DNA from: Fusobacterium varium
GTDB taxonomy: Bacteria > Fusobacteriota > Fusobacteriia > Fusobacteriales > Fusobacteriaceae
DNA: 64,000 nucleotides
Direction: 5' to 3'
NCBI GenBank assembly: GCA_900637705.1
Contig: LR134390.1
Location: forward strand, 124,001-188,000
This document shows, in pieces, positions 28,549 through 36,994 of this stretch (position 1 is its first letter; the number at the start of each line of letters is the position of its first letter). Position numbers and translations under genes: made by a program. The notes under the pieces are model-generated. The model searched no databases. It was not told the origin of the DNA and worked only from the letters and a program-made list of their open reading frames with translations.

Positions 28549-28592
28549 CTAATAAATGCTATAATTAAAAAAAATAAAAATGTGGAGAAATT

Positions 28593-29534
28593 ATGAAAAA
28601 TATTAAGGAAACAATAACTGTATCTGCTAATGAAAATGATAAGGGAAAAAGAATAGATAGTTTCTTAAATGAGATTATAGATGATGCAACAAGATCATAT
28701 ATTCAGAAAATAATTGATGGTGGATATGTGGAAATAACTGGAAAGAAAGTTACTAAAAGTGGAAATAAACTTAAAGGAACAGAAATAATAGTTGTGAACA
28801 TTCCAGAAGATGAAATTCTCAATGTAGTACCAGAAAATATTCCTCTGAATATAATATATGAAGATAAGGATATAGTAATTATAAATAAGACAGCTAATAT
28901 GGTGGTACATCCAGCACATGGAAATTATAATGGAACTCTTGTGAATGCCTTGTTGTATCAGATAAAAGATTTATCTACTATTAATGGAGTTATAAGACCT
29001 GGTATTGTTCATAGATTGGATAAAGATACAAGTGGTGTCATAGTGGTAGCTAAAAATGATGAGGCTCATTCAACCCTTTCAGATATGTTTAAGGAAAAAA
29101 CTTTAGAAAAAACATATATATGTATAACAAAAGGAATATTTAAAGATAAATCAGGGAAAATAGAAACACTCATAGGAAGAGATCCAAAAGACAGAAAAAA
29201 GATGACTGTGGTAGATATAAATGGAAAAAATGCTATTTCTAATTATGAAGTATTAGATGAAGGGAAAAATTTCTCCCTTGTAAAAGTGAGAATAGAAACA
29301 GGAAGAACTCATCAGATAAGAGTTCATATGAAGTATCTTAATCATCCAATATTGGGGGATTCAGTATATGGGAACAGTAATGAAGGAATAACTAGACAAA
29401 TGCTTCATGCATATAGGTTAAAATTTACACATCCTGTAACAAAAAAAGAGATGATAGTAACAGCAGATATACCAGAAGATTTTAAGAAAGCAGCAAAGTT
29501 TGCTGGAGTAGATATAAATAAAATAAATTTTTAA
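28593..29534 (+). CDS. RluD-family 23S rRNA pseudouridine synthase
   Basis: A 313-residue enzyme with an N-terminal S4 RNA-binding domain (about 15-75) and a catalytic domain with the aspartate motif GIVHRLDKDTSG and RIETGRTHQIRVHM. It isomerises uridines in the large ribosomal RNA. It matches the RluD/YlyB group; the exact target (1911/1915/1917 or other) cannot be fixed by eye. First gene of a run reaching ComF. Confidence 0.92.
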   Translation: MKNIKETITVSANENDKGKRIDSFLNEIIDDATRSYIQKIIDGGYVEITGKKVTKSGNKLKGTEIIVVNIPEDEILNVVPENIPLNIIYEDKDIVIINKTANMVVHPAHGNYNGTLVNALLYQIKDLSTINGVIRPGIVHRLDKDTSGVIVVAKNDEAHSTLSDMFKEKTLEKTYICITKGIFKDKSGKIETLIGRDPKDRKKMTVVDINGKNAISNYEVLDEGKNFSLVKVRIETGRTHQIRVHMKYLNHPILGDSVYGNSNEGITRQMLHAYRLKFTHPVTKKEMIVTADIPEDFKKAAKFAGVDINKINF

Positions 29535-29547
29535 AAAGGAACTGATC

Positions 29548-30261
29548 ATGAAAGGTAAGAAAAATGATGAAAGACTAGAAAATCAGTTGGGACTTTTTTC
29601 TGTAGAAGAAAAAAAATCACCAAGGAAAAAGAAAGAAAAAAATATTGAAAAAGAAATGATAATATCTTTGCATGATTTTGATACTAATATAGGAGAAGAG
29701 ATTATAGGAGTAGATGAAGCTGGAAGAGGTCCTTTAGCTGGACCAGTAGTAGCTGCTGCTGTAAAAATAAAAGATTATAACAGTGAGTTAGATGAAATAA
29801 ATGATTCAAAGCAATTATCAGAAAAAAAGAGAGAAAAACTTTATGATGTAGTAAAGGAACATTTTTATATAGGTATTGGAGTTGCAGATTCTAAAGAGAT
29901 AGATGAAATAAATATACTCAATGCCACATTTTTAGCAATGAGAAGAGCTTTAGAGAATTTGAAGAAAGAGTGTAGTGGGGAGTATCTTGTATTAGTAGAT
30001 GGAAATTTTAAAATAAGAGAATATAAAGGCAGACAGGAACCTGTAATTAAAGGAGATGGGAAAAGCCTTTCCATAGCAGCAGCTTCAATAATAGCAAAAG
30101 TGACAAGGGATAGAATTATGAGGGAAGAAGCTATAAAATACCCTCTTTATGGATTTGAAAAACATAAAGGTTATGGAACAAAACAGCATAGAGATGCAAT
30201 AGAGAAATATGGAGTATTGGAAATGCATAGAAAAAGTTTTCTTACTAAAATATTAAAATAA
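29548..30261 (+). CDS. rnhB: Ribonuclease HII
   Basis: 237 residues. The RNase HII core starts around residue 52 with GVDEAGRGPLAGPVVAAAV (catalytic Asp and Glu), followed by NDSKQLSEKKRE, VDGNFK and SIIAKVTRDRIM. It removes RNA from RNA-DNA hybrids and single ribonucleotides from DNA. About 50 charged residues, rich in Lys and Glu, precede the core; this extension is longer than in typical members. Confidence 0.95.
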   Translation: MKGKKNDERLENQLGLFSVEEKKSPRKKKEKNIEKEMIISLHDFDTNIGEEIIGVDEAGRGPLAGPVVAAAVKIKDYNSELDEINDSKQLSEKKREKLYDVVKEHFYIGIGVADSKEIDEINILNATFLAMRRALENLKKECSGEYLVLVDGNFKIREYKGRQEPVIKGDGKSLSIAAASIIAKVTRDRIMREEAIKYPLYGFEKHKGYGTKQHRDAIEKYGVLEMHRKSFLTKILK

Positions 30262-30277
30262 GAAACTGGAGATTTTT

Positions 30278-30637
30278 ATGAATAAAAGAAAAAAAGGAAG
30301 TCTTTATGAAAATAGGGCAGCAGAATTTTTAGAGAGAAATTCATATGAAATTTTAGAAAAAAATTATTATGGCAGACATGGAGAAATAGATTTAATAGCA
30401 TTAAAAGATGGACAAATTGTATTTATCGAGGTAAAATATAGAGAAACATCTGAATATGGGTATGGGGTAGAATCTGTAGATAGGAAGAAGGCTATAAAAA
30501 TATACAGAACTGCAGAAGAATATCTTATAAAAAATCATATGGAAGATTATGATATTAGATTCGATTGTATAAGTTACTTAAAAGATGAACAGGAATGGCT
30601 TAAAAATATTTTATGGGGTGATGAAATTGGATTTTAA
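30278..30637 (+). CDS. YraN-family protein (UPF0102)
   Basis: 119 residues with the endonuclease-like core G-x-x-x-E-x-x-A (GSLYENRAAEFLERN), GEIDLIALKDGQIVFIEVKYR and a conserved pattern of Asp, Glu and Lys as in Holliday-junction-resolvase folds. The role is not established; the family often follows rnhB, as here. Overlaps the next small gene by 17 bases. Confidence 0.93.
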   Translation: MNKRKKGSLYENRAAEFLERNSYEILEKNYYGRHGEIDLIALKDGQIVFIEVKYRETSEYGYGVESVDRKKAIKIYRTAEEYLIKNHMEDYDIRFDCISYLKDEQEWLKNILWGDEIGF

Positions 30638-30824
30638 ATGTGTAAAATGCGGATGTGATAAATATCAGGTAAAAACTTCGATTTTACCAGAAAAAAGTCC
30701 AGGACTAAGGCTGGAATTGAGTACCTATTATATAAAAACATGCTTGAATTGTGGATATACAGAAATATATTCTGCAAAAATAGTAGATATGGAAAAAGAT
30801 GAAGAACTTAAGCCAGAATTTTAA
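30621..30824 (+). CDS. Small zinc-ribbon protein
   Basis: 67 residues with two Cys pairs (CVKCGC and CLNCGY) about 35 residues apart, a classic zinc ribbon of the nucleic-acid-binding type often annotated as PF09855. ATG 30621 is preceded by GGGGTG; the frame is open upstream but that part overlaps yraN. Function unknown; position between yraN and comF suggests a DNA- or RNA-related role. Confidence 0.75.
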   Translation: MKLDFKCVKCGCDKYQVKTSILPEKSPGLRLELSTYYIKTCLNCGYTEIYSAKIVDMEKDEELKPEF

Positions 30825-31437
30825 AAGGCTTTTCTTTTCAGTAAAGTGTTCAGTATGTGGAAGAGTTATAGAAGTTGAGAATCAATATATTTGCTGTGAT
30901 TGCTTTCGCGTATTGAAAAGAAAAAGTGAAATAAAAAATATAGATAACTATTATTTCCTATATTATTATGATAAAGATATAAAGAAAATTATAACAGACT
31001 ATAAACTTAAAAATAGAAAAGAACTTTCAAAGGAAATTTCTATTTTGATAAAAAAACCTTTAAAGGAATTGATAAGGGAAAAAAGAATAAATATAGTGAT
31101 ACCTGTTCCAATAAGTAGAAATAGAATGAGAGAAAGAGGTTTTAATCAAGTAGAGGAAATATTAAAAGAATTAAAAATAGATTATAAAACAATGGATAGA
31201 ATAAGGGATACAGAGCATATGTATTCTATACTTGAAGAGAAAAAAAGAGAAGAAAATATCAAAAAAGCTTTTAAAAATGATGAGATAAATGGAAGTGGAA
31301 AAAATATACTTATAATAGATGATATAGTGACTACAGGGAGTACAATAAGGGAAGTAGTAAAAGAAATAAGAGAAAAAAATTCTCCAAAAGAGATATATGT
31401 TTTTTCAATAGCAATGTCAAAATTCTTTAAAAAATAA
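30799..31437 (+). CDS. ComF-family phosphoribosyltransferase-like protein
   Basis: 212 residues: an N-terminal four-Cys zinc finger (CSVCGRV, CCDC) and a C-terminal phosphoribosyltransferase fold with IPVPISRNRMRERGFNQ and the PRPP loop ILIIDDIVTTGSTI. ComFC homologues take part in uptake or processing of transforming DNA. It overlaps the zinc-ribbon gene by 26 bases. Confidence 0.9.
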   Translation: MKNLSQNFKRLFFSVKCSVCGRVIEVENQYICCDCFRVLKRKSEIKNIDNYYFLYYYDKDIKKIITDYKLKNRKELSKEISILIKKPLKELIREKRINIVIPVPISRNRMRERGFNQVEEILKELKIDYKTMDRIRDTEHMYSILEEKKREENIKKAFKNDEINGSGKNILIIDDIVTTGSTIREVVKEIREKNSPKEIYVFSIAMSKFFKK

Positions 31438-31453
31438 ATGGAAAATAGAGGTT

Positions 31454-32068
31454 ATGATGGAAGTATATGTAGATAATGTAAAAGTGGAGATGAAACAGAA
31501 AAAATTTAAGAGTTTAGGAAATGCAATTTCTGCAATCAACAAAAAACTTATGAAAGAAAATAAAATTCCACATGAAATATATGTAAATGGGAGTACTTTA
31601 AGAGATAATAGTATTGTAGTTGGAAAGGATCTTAAAGTTATAGAAGTAATAACAAAGACTCATGGAGCTATGATACTTGAGTCTATTCTTATTGCAAAAG
31701 AATCTATTGATAGATATTTTGATATATTTGATGATATTGAGGAAAGTGGACAGGAAAGTCTTAATGATGAAGTAGAAATACAACTGATAGAAATGGTAAT
31801 ATTTTTGAGATGGTTTTATAATCTTCTTCTTTTGATAAAAGAAAATCATATACTTGATTTTATATATGAAGATTTTGATGAATATATAGAAGATTTTAGA
31901 AAAGAATTGGAAATTGCAGAGCATGCATATGAAGCGAGAGATCTTATTGGATTTATAGATATACTTGAATTTTCAATAGGAGATCTTTTAATTGAGTTTT
32001 ATGATAATGTAGAAGATTATTATAATGATATTGTAGAAGAGGAAAATCGTAAAAGATTGCTCAATTAA
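31454..32068 (+). CDS. Conserved-looking acidic protein of unknown function
   Basis: 204 residues that I do not recognise. The N-terminal 65 residues (VKVEMKQKKFKSLGNAISAINKKL, then IYVNGSTLRDNSIVVGKDLKVIEV) look like a small beta-alpha-beta domain with a ubiquitin-like rhythm. The rest is strongly acidic and mostly helical, with runs such as DEVEIQLIEMVIFLRWFYN and DNVEDYYNDIVEEEN. No signal peptide; one moderately hydrophobic helix near 112-128. Two ATGs (31454, 31457) are equally possible starts. It lies between comF and tpiA; fliS- or flagellar-like resemblance was considered but not convincing. Confidence 0.7.
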   Translation: MMEVYVDNVKVEMKQKKFKSLGNAISAINKKLMKENKIPHEIYVNGSTLRDNSIVVGKDLKVIEVITKTHGAMILESILIAKESIDRYFDIFDDIEESGQESLNDEVEIQLIEMVIFLRWFYNLLLLIKENHILDFIYEDFDEYIEDFRKELEIAEHAYEARDLIGFIDILEFSIGDLLIEFYDNVEDYYNDIVEEENRKRLLN

Positions 32069-32161
32069 TAGTTATAATCTGACCAATGATACATTTGAAA
32101 AATAATGATTACTATGATAATATTTATTGGAAAATAAATATAAAAATGGAGGTTATTTAGG

Positions 32162-32917
32162 ATGAGAAAAAAAGTAATAGCTGGGAACTGGAAAATGAAT
32201 AAAACTAATACAGAAGCAGTAGAAATGCTTACTGAATTAAAGGAACTTGTAAAAGGAATAGACAATGTAGGAATAATAATAGGCGCACCATTTACAGCTT
32301 TATCTGATGCTGTAAAGGCTGTAAAAGGAAGTAATATAGCAATAGCTGCAGAAAATGTTTATCCAAAAGATTCAGGGGCATATACAGGGGAAGTTTCTCC
32401 AGTTATGCTTAAATCAATAGGAGTGGAATATGTTATTTTAGGACATTCTGAAAGAAGAGAATACTTTAAAGAAAGTGATGAATTTATTAATGAAAAGGTA
32501 AAGGCTGTATTAGCTGCTGGAATGCTACCAATACTATGTATTGGGGAAAAATTAGAAGAAAGAGAATCAGGGAAAACTGCTGAAGTTACTGAAACTCAAA
32601 TAAGAGGAGGATTGAAAGATCTTACTGCTGAAGAAGCTAAAAAAGTAATAGTTGCTTATGAACCAGTATGGGCCATAGGAACAGGAAGAACTGCTACACC
32701 TGAAATGGCACAGGAAACACACAGACAAGTAAGAGATGTATTAGTATCTATGTTTGGAAATGAAACTGCTGAAGAAATGATAATTCAATATGGAGGTTCA
32801 ATGAAACCAGATAATGCAGTTGAATTATTGGCACAGAAGGATATTGATGGAGGACTTATAGGAGGAGCATCTTTAAAAGCTTCTTCGTTTGCTGAAATAG
32901 TTGTAGCAGGAAAATAA
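32162..32917 (+). CDS. tpiA: Triosephosphate isomerase
   Basis: 251 residues. Catalytic residues are in the family motifs GNWKMNKT (Lys), LGHSERREYF (His) and AYEPVWAIGTGRTA (Glu), plus the phosphate grip QYGGSMKPDN. It interconverts dihydroxyacetone phosphate and glyceraldehyde 3-phosphate. RBS GGAGG. Followed after 17 bases by gpmI, giving a two-gene glycolysis operon. Confidence 0.97.
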   Translation: MRKKVIAGNWKMNKTNTEAVEMLTELKELVKGIDNVGIIIGAPFTALSDAVKAVKGSNIAIAAENVYPKDSGAYTGEVSPVMLKSIGVEYVILGHSERREYFKESDEFINEKVKAVLAAGMLPILCIGEKLEERESGKTAEVTETQIRGGLKDLTAEEAKKVIVAYEPVWAIGTGRTATPEMAQETHRQVRDVLVSMFGNETAEEMIIQYGGSMKPDNAVELLAQKDIDGGLIGGASLKASSFAEIVVAGK

Positions 32918-32934
32918 AAGAGGTGGGAAATCAA

Positions 32935-34455
32935 ATGAACAAAAAACCATTAATGCTTATGATATTAGATGGATGGGGTATAAATAAACATCCAGAACAA
33001 AAAAATGCAATAAAAACTGCAAATCCTGAAAATTTTTATAGACTTATAAAAGAATATCCACATTCTGAACTTGAAGCTTCTGGAGAAGCTGTAGGACTAC
33101 CAGATGGACAAATGGGAAATTCAGAAGTGGGACATTTAAATATAGGATCAGGAAGAGTAGTTTATCAACCACTAGTTGAGATATCTAAAGATATTAGAGA
33201 AGGAACTTTCTTCAATAATGAAGTTTTAAAAGAAGCTTTTGAATATGCAGTAAAAGAAAGAAAACCTGTACATTTTGGAGGGTTAGTATCTCCAGGAGGA
33301 GTACATTCGCATACAGATCATCTTTATGGACTTTTAATGATGGCTAAAAAGTATGGAGTGAAAGCCTACGTTCATGCTTTTCTTGATGGAAGGGATACAG
33401 CTCCTGAATCAGGAGAAGGGTTTTTAAAAGAACTTGAAGCAAAAATGAAGGAAATAGGTGAAGGAGTCATTGCAACTATATCGGGAAGATATTATGCTAT
33501 GGATAGAGATAAAAACTGGGATAGAGTAAAAAAGGCATATGATGCTATGGTATATGGAGAAGGGAATCATGCTTCTTCAGCTGTAGAGGCAATAGAAAAA
33601 TCATATGCAGAGAATGTAAGTGATGAATTTGTAATTCCTACTGTAATATGTCCTGAAGGAACTATTAAAAAAGGAGATGTGTTTATAAACTTTAACTTTA
33701 GACCAGATAGAGCAAGAGAAATAACAAGAGCTTTAAATGATAAAGAATTTTCTGGATTTGAAAGAGAATATTTAGGACTTAAATATTATTGTATGCGTCA
33801 GTATGATTCAACTATAGATGCTCCAGTAATTTATGGAGAAAAAGATATAATTAATACATTTGGTGAAGTAATATCAAAAGCTGGATTAAAACAACTAAGA
33901 ACTGCTGAAACAGAAAAATATGCTCATGTAACTTTTTTCTTTAATGGGGGAAAAGAAGCACAATATGAAGGTGAAGAAAGAAAACTTGTGGCATCACCTA
34001 AGGTAGCAACATATGATCTTCAACCTGAAATGTCAGCATGTGAAGTAACAGAAGGACTTATGGAGGCTTTAGATTCAGGGAAATTTGATGTTATTATAGT
34101 TAATTATGCAAATCCTGATATGGTAGGTCATACAGGGGTATTTGATGCTGCTGTGGCTGCTGTGAAAAAAATAGATTTTTGTTTAGGAAAAGTTTCTAAA
34201 AAAGTATTAGAATTAGGAGGAACACTTTTTGTAACTGCTGACCATGGAAATGTTGAACTTATGGAGGATCCAGTTACAAAAATACCATTTACAGCACACA
34301 CAACAAATAAAGTTCCATTTATAATGGTATCAGATGAATATAAAAATTATAAGCTTGAAGATGGAAAATTATCAGATATAGCTCCAACTATGCTTGAAAT
34401 ACTAGGTTTAGATAAACCAAAAGAAATGAATGGAAAATCATTACTAGTGAAATAA
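32935..34455 (+). CDS. gpmI: Cofactor-independent phosphoglycerate mutase
   Basis: 506 residues, a Mn2+-dependent alkaline-phosphatase-fold mutase that interconverts 3- and 2-phosphoglycerate. MLMILDGWG and the catalytic serine in GQMGNSEVGHLNIGSGR open the protein; TADHGNVELMEDP and the HT pair supply C-terminal metal ligands. ATG 32935 has AGGTGGG upstream and matches the usual N-terminus; the frame extends a few codons further without need. Confidence 0.97.
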   Translation: MNKKPLMLMILDGWGINKHPEQKNAIKTANPENFYRLIKEYPHSELEASGEAVGLPDGQMGNSEVGHLNIGSGRVVYQPLVEISKDIREGTFFNNEVLKEAFEYAVKERKPVHFGGLVSPGGVHSHTDHLYGLLMMAKKYGVKAYVHAFLDGRDTAPESGEGFLKELEAKMKEIGEGVIATISGRYYAMDRDKNWDRVKKAYDAMVYGEGNHASSAVEAIEKSYAENVSDEFVIPTVICPEGTIKKGDVFINFNFRPDRAREITRALNDKEFSGFEREYLGLKYYCMRQYDSTIDAPVIYGEKDIINTFGEVISKAGLKQLRTAETEKYAHVTFFFNGGKEAQYEGEERKLVASPKVATYDLQPEMSACEVTEGLMEALDSGKFDVIIVNYANPDMVGHTGVFDAAVAAVKKIDFCLGKVSKKVLELGGTLFVTADHGNVELMEDPVTKIPFTAHTTNKVPFIMVSDEYKNYKLEDGKLSDIAPTMLEILGLDKPKEMNGKSLLVK

Positions 34456-34474
34456 AAAAATAAGATAATTCTTT

Positions 34475-34509
34475 AAAAGGTATCTGTTTTTCAAATAGAT
34501 ACCTTTTTT
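34475..34509 (+). terminator. Terminator of tpiA-gpmI
   Basis: Perfect 11-bp stem (34475-34485 with 34497-34507), 11-base loop and a T run. Confidence 0.9.
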
Positions 34510-34899
34510 GTTTGTTTGAAAAGTTTTAATAAAATAAAAAAAATTAAATTTTTTTTAAGAAATGATTTGAAAAATAAAAGTTAAGGAAGGGGTAATTTTT
34601 ACACATTTTTCTTCATGAAATATGGTATACGAATTAAAAAAAACATGTGTAATATGTTTAATTTTGAAATATATAGCTTGACAACTAAACGAAAAGATGG
34701 TAAAAAAGTAATAGGAAACTGGAATAATAGCATAGTTAGTATATCCATTTAAGATTTATTTTTATAAACTATTCTAATAAAAAAGAAAGTATAGGTTAGG
34801 GATATATTTTTTATTTTTTGAAGAATAAAAAATAAAGATTAAGATTTACTACTGTTATAATCATTCACAGTTTAACTTAAAAATATTTTGGAGGTAAAT
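34510..34899 (+). promoter_or_regulatory. Long leader/intergenic region before first NhaC copy
   Basis: About 390 bases without a gene. TTGACA (34678-34683) with a 17-base spacer and a weak TAAAAA (34701) is the best promoter, leaving a leader near 190 nt. TTACACAT (34599-34606) and ATGTGTAA (34645-34652) form an 8-bp inverted repeat with a long loop. I see no known riboswitch and no small ORF with a good RBS. Confidence 0.45.
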
Positions 34900-36384
34900 A
34901 TGATAGCAGTACTTAAGTTAAGTCCAGTATTTGTGCTTGCAGCACTTATGATAAGCGGATTTGACGCTCTGATAGCAGCGCCATTAGCAACAATTGTAGC
35001 AGCGTTGATAGCGATGTGGACAGAGAAGAAAAATTTTGCATACATTCTTGATGCAGCAATAACAAATGTAAGAGAGATAACAATAGCGTTATTTATCTTA
35101 ATGGCAGCATATGCTCTGGCAGAAACATTTATGTCAACTGGAGTAGGGGCATCAATCATCAATATGGCATTGAATTTAGGAATAACAGGAAAAACTGTTG
35201 CATTGACAGGAGCGATAGTAACATCTGTACTATCAATAGCAACAGGAACAAGTTGGGGAACATTTGCAGCCTGTGCACCTATATTTTTATGGCTTAATCA
35301 TATAGTTGGAGGAAATATTCTTCTTACTACTGCAGCAATAGCTGGTGGAGCATGTTTTGGAGATAATATAGGTCTTATTTCAGATACTACAATAGTTAGT
35401 TCAGGAATTCAAGGGGTAGAAGTTGTTAGAAGAATAAGACACCAAGGTGTATGGTCTGGACTTGTATTATTATGTGGAGTAATAGCTTTTGGAGTTGCTG
35501 GAATAGTAATGAAACTTCCATCAATAACTGGAAATGGAACAGAGGCTATCAATCAGATACCAGCAGAAGTATGGGTAAAACTGGCTGAAGAAAGAGAATC
35601 AGCAGTGACATTGTTAAATCAAGTAAGAGATGGAGTTCCTTATTATATGGTAATTCCTTTAGTATTAGTTCTTGTTGCAGCATTTATGGGATATCAGACA
35701 TTTATTTGTTTGTTCTTGGGAATAGCTGCTGCCTATATACTTGGAAAATTTGCTGGGACTGTAACTAGTACAAGTGATTACTTAAATAATCTTGTAATGA
35801 AAGGATTTTCAGATGCAGGAGCATGGGTTGTAGTAATGATGATGTGGGTAGCTGCATTTGGTGGAATAATGAAGGTAATGGATGCCTTTAAGCCTGTATC
35901 TGATTTAGTTGGAAAAATATCTAGAAATGTAAGACAGCTTATGTTCTGGAATGCAATTCTTTCAATATTTGGAAATATGGCACTTGCAGATGAGATGGCT
36001 CAAATAGTAACTATTGGACCTATTATAAGAAACCTTGTTGAAAAGAATGTAGTTGGAAGCGAAGAGGATATGTATACTCTTAAACTTAGAAATGCAACAT
36101 TCAGTGACGCAATGGGAGTATTTGGATCTCAGTTGATACCATGGCATGTTTATATTGGATTTTATATAGGTATAGCTTCAACAGTATATCCATTACATAA
36201 ATTCATTGCAATAGATATCATTAAATATAATTTTATAGCTTTTATAGCTGTATTTAGTATGTTGTTCTTAACTTTAACTGGATTTGACAGATTTATACCT
36301 AAATTTGCTCTTCCTAGAGAGCCAAGAGTAAGATTGAAAACTATTGAAGAAAAAAAAGCTGATGAGATTGCAACTCAAGCATAA
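34900..36384 (+). CDS. NhaC-family transporter, copy 1
   Basis: A 494-residue polytopic membrane protein. The NhaC/antiporter-family core SIATGTSWGTFAACAPIFLW and GGACFGDNIGLISDTTIVSSGIQG is clear, with a second repeat containing GNMALADEMAQIVTIGPII and SDAMGVFGSQLIPWH. ATG 34900 follows GGAGG. It is closely similar to the gene at 36995-38485, including exact DNA stretches of about 50 bases (35557-35606 in this copy), so the two arose by tandem duplication. Relatives move Na+, protons and organic solutes; the substrate is not known. Confidence 0.88.
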   Translation: MIAVLKLSPVFVLAALMISGFDALIAAPLATIVAALIAMWTEKKNFAYILDAAITNVREITIALFILMAAYALAETFMSTGVGASIINMALNLGITGKTVALTGAIVTSVLSIATGTSWGTFAACAPIFLWLNHIVGGNILLTTAAIAGGACFGDNIGLISDTTIVSSGIQGVEVVRRIRHQGVWSGLVLLCGVIAFGVAGIVMKLPSITGNGTEAINQIPAEVWVKLAEERESAVTLLNQVRDGVPYYMVIPLVLVLVAAFMGYQTFICLFLGIAAAYILGKFAGTVTSTSDYLNNLVMKGFSDAGAWVVVMMMWVAAFGGIMKVMDAFKPVSDLVGKISRNVRQLMFWNAILSIFGNMALADEMAQIVTIGPIIRNLVEKNVVGSEEDMYTLKLRNATFSDAMGVFGSQLIPWHVYIGFYIGIASTVYPLHKFIAIDIIKYNFIAFIAVFSMLFLTLTGFDRFIPKFALPREPRVRLKTIEEKKADEIATQA

Positions 36385-36397
36385 TAATTAAAAATTA

Positions 36398-36439
36398 AAT
36401 AATATGGGGGCAGATTCTATTGCTGTCCCCTATTATTTT
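36398..36439 (+). terminator. Terminator after NhaC copy 1
   Basis: AATAATA (36398-36404) plus GGGGGCAG (36406-36413) pair with CTGTCCCC and TATTATT (36423-36437), one bulge, then TT. Strong stem, short U tail. Confidence 0.75.
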
Positions 36440-36504
36440 ACTAAATCTAGAAATAAAAAATATTTTCATAAGAATAATTGAGTGCAAAAGTATTTTTATA
36501 ATTA

Positions 36505-36533
36505 TTGACAAAAGACACAAAAAGTGATAGTAA
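36505..36533 (+). promoter_or_regulatory. Promoter before first small secreted protein
   Basis: TTGACA (36505-36510), 17-base spacer, TAGTAA (36528-36533), with TAATAT at 36531 as an alternative. Confidence 0.55.
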
Positions 36534-36583
36534 TATAGTTAATGAGTGCCTTTAAAATTAAACTAAAGGAGGGTGGACTGTTT

Positions 36584-36942
36584 ATGAAGATAAAATTATT
36601 TTATTTTATCATTTCATGTATTTTTGCAATACTTACTTCAACAAATAATAGAATAGACAGAGTCCATTCTCAATTTAAAGAAAAGGAACAAAATATACTT
36701 TTGCTGGAAATACAAGAAAGTAAAATTAAGAACTATACTCCCATACTTGTTGATAAAATAGAACCAGCAAATAATTTTACTAATAAATTAAAAGGAAAAT
36801 TCGATTTTTTTATGAGGATATATTTCGTTCAGAGATAAATAAAGAAATTGTTAAAAAGAGCAACAAAGTAGAAATATTGGATGATAATTTTTTTTATTAT
36901 ACAATATTATATCGCTATAAGAGTCGAGTGCTCCGGATTTAA
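36584..36942 (+). CDS. Small secreted protein with YTIL-RYKSRVLR tail, one frameshift
   Basis: 119 residues when one T is restored in the T7 run at 36805-36811; as read, the frame stops at 36838. The N-terminus is a signal peptide (KIKLFYFIISCIFAILTS), the middle is charged, and the C-terminus ends FYYTILYRYKSRVLRI. The same tail (YTILSRYKSRVLRN) and a like signal peptide occur in the protein at 38716-39066, so the two are paralogues. I know no family with this tail. RBS AAAGGAGGG before ATG 36584. Each copy lies 52-53 bases before a transporter gene. Confidence 0.65.
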
Positions 36943-36994
36943 TTTTACCCATCTCTCAGATAATTAAAATTAAATAAATTAACCGGAGGCAAAG

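Noticed and set aside
34700-34899. TAG triplets in the leader of NhaC copy 1 as a second HutP-like target
   Set aside because: About six TAG in 190 bases is close to chance for this composition and there is no regular spacing.
34510-34899. Unknown riboswitch in the NhaC leader
   Set aside because: Only one weak inverted repeat with a long loop and no terminator before the gene.
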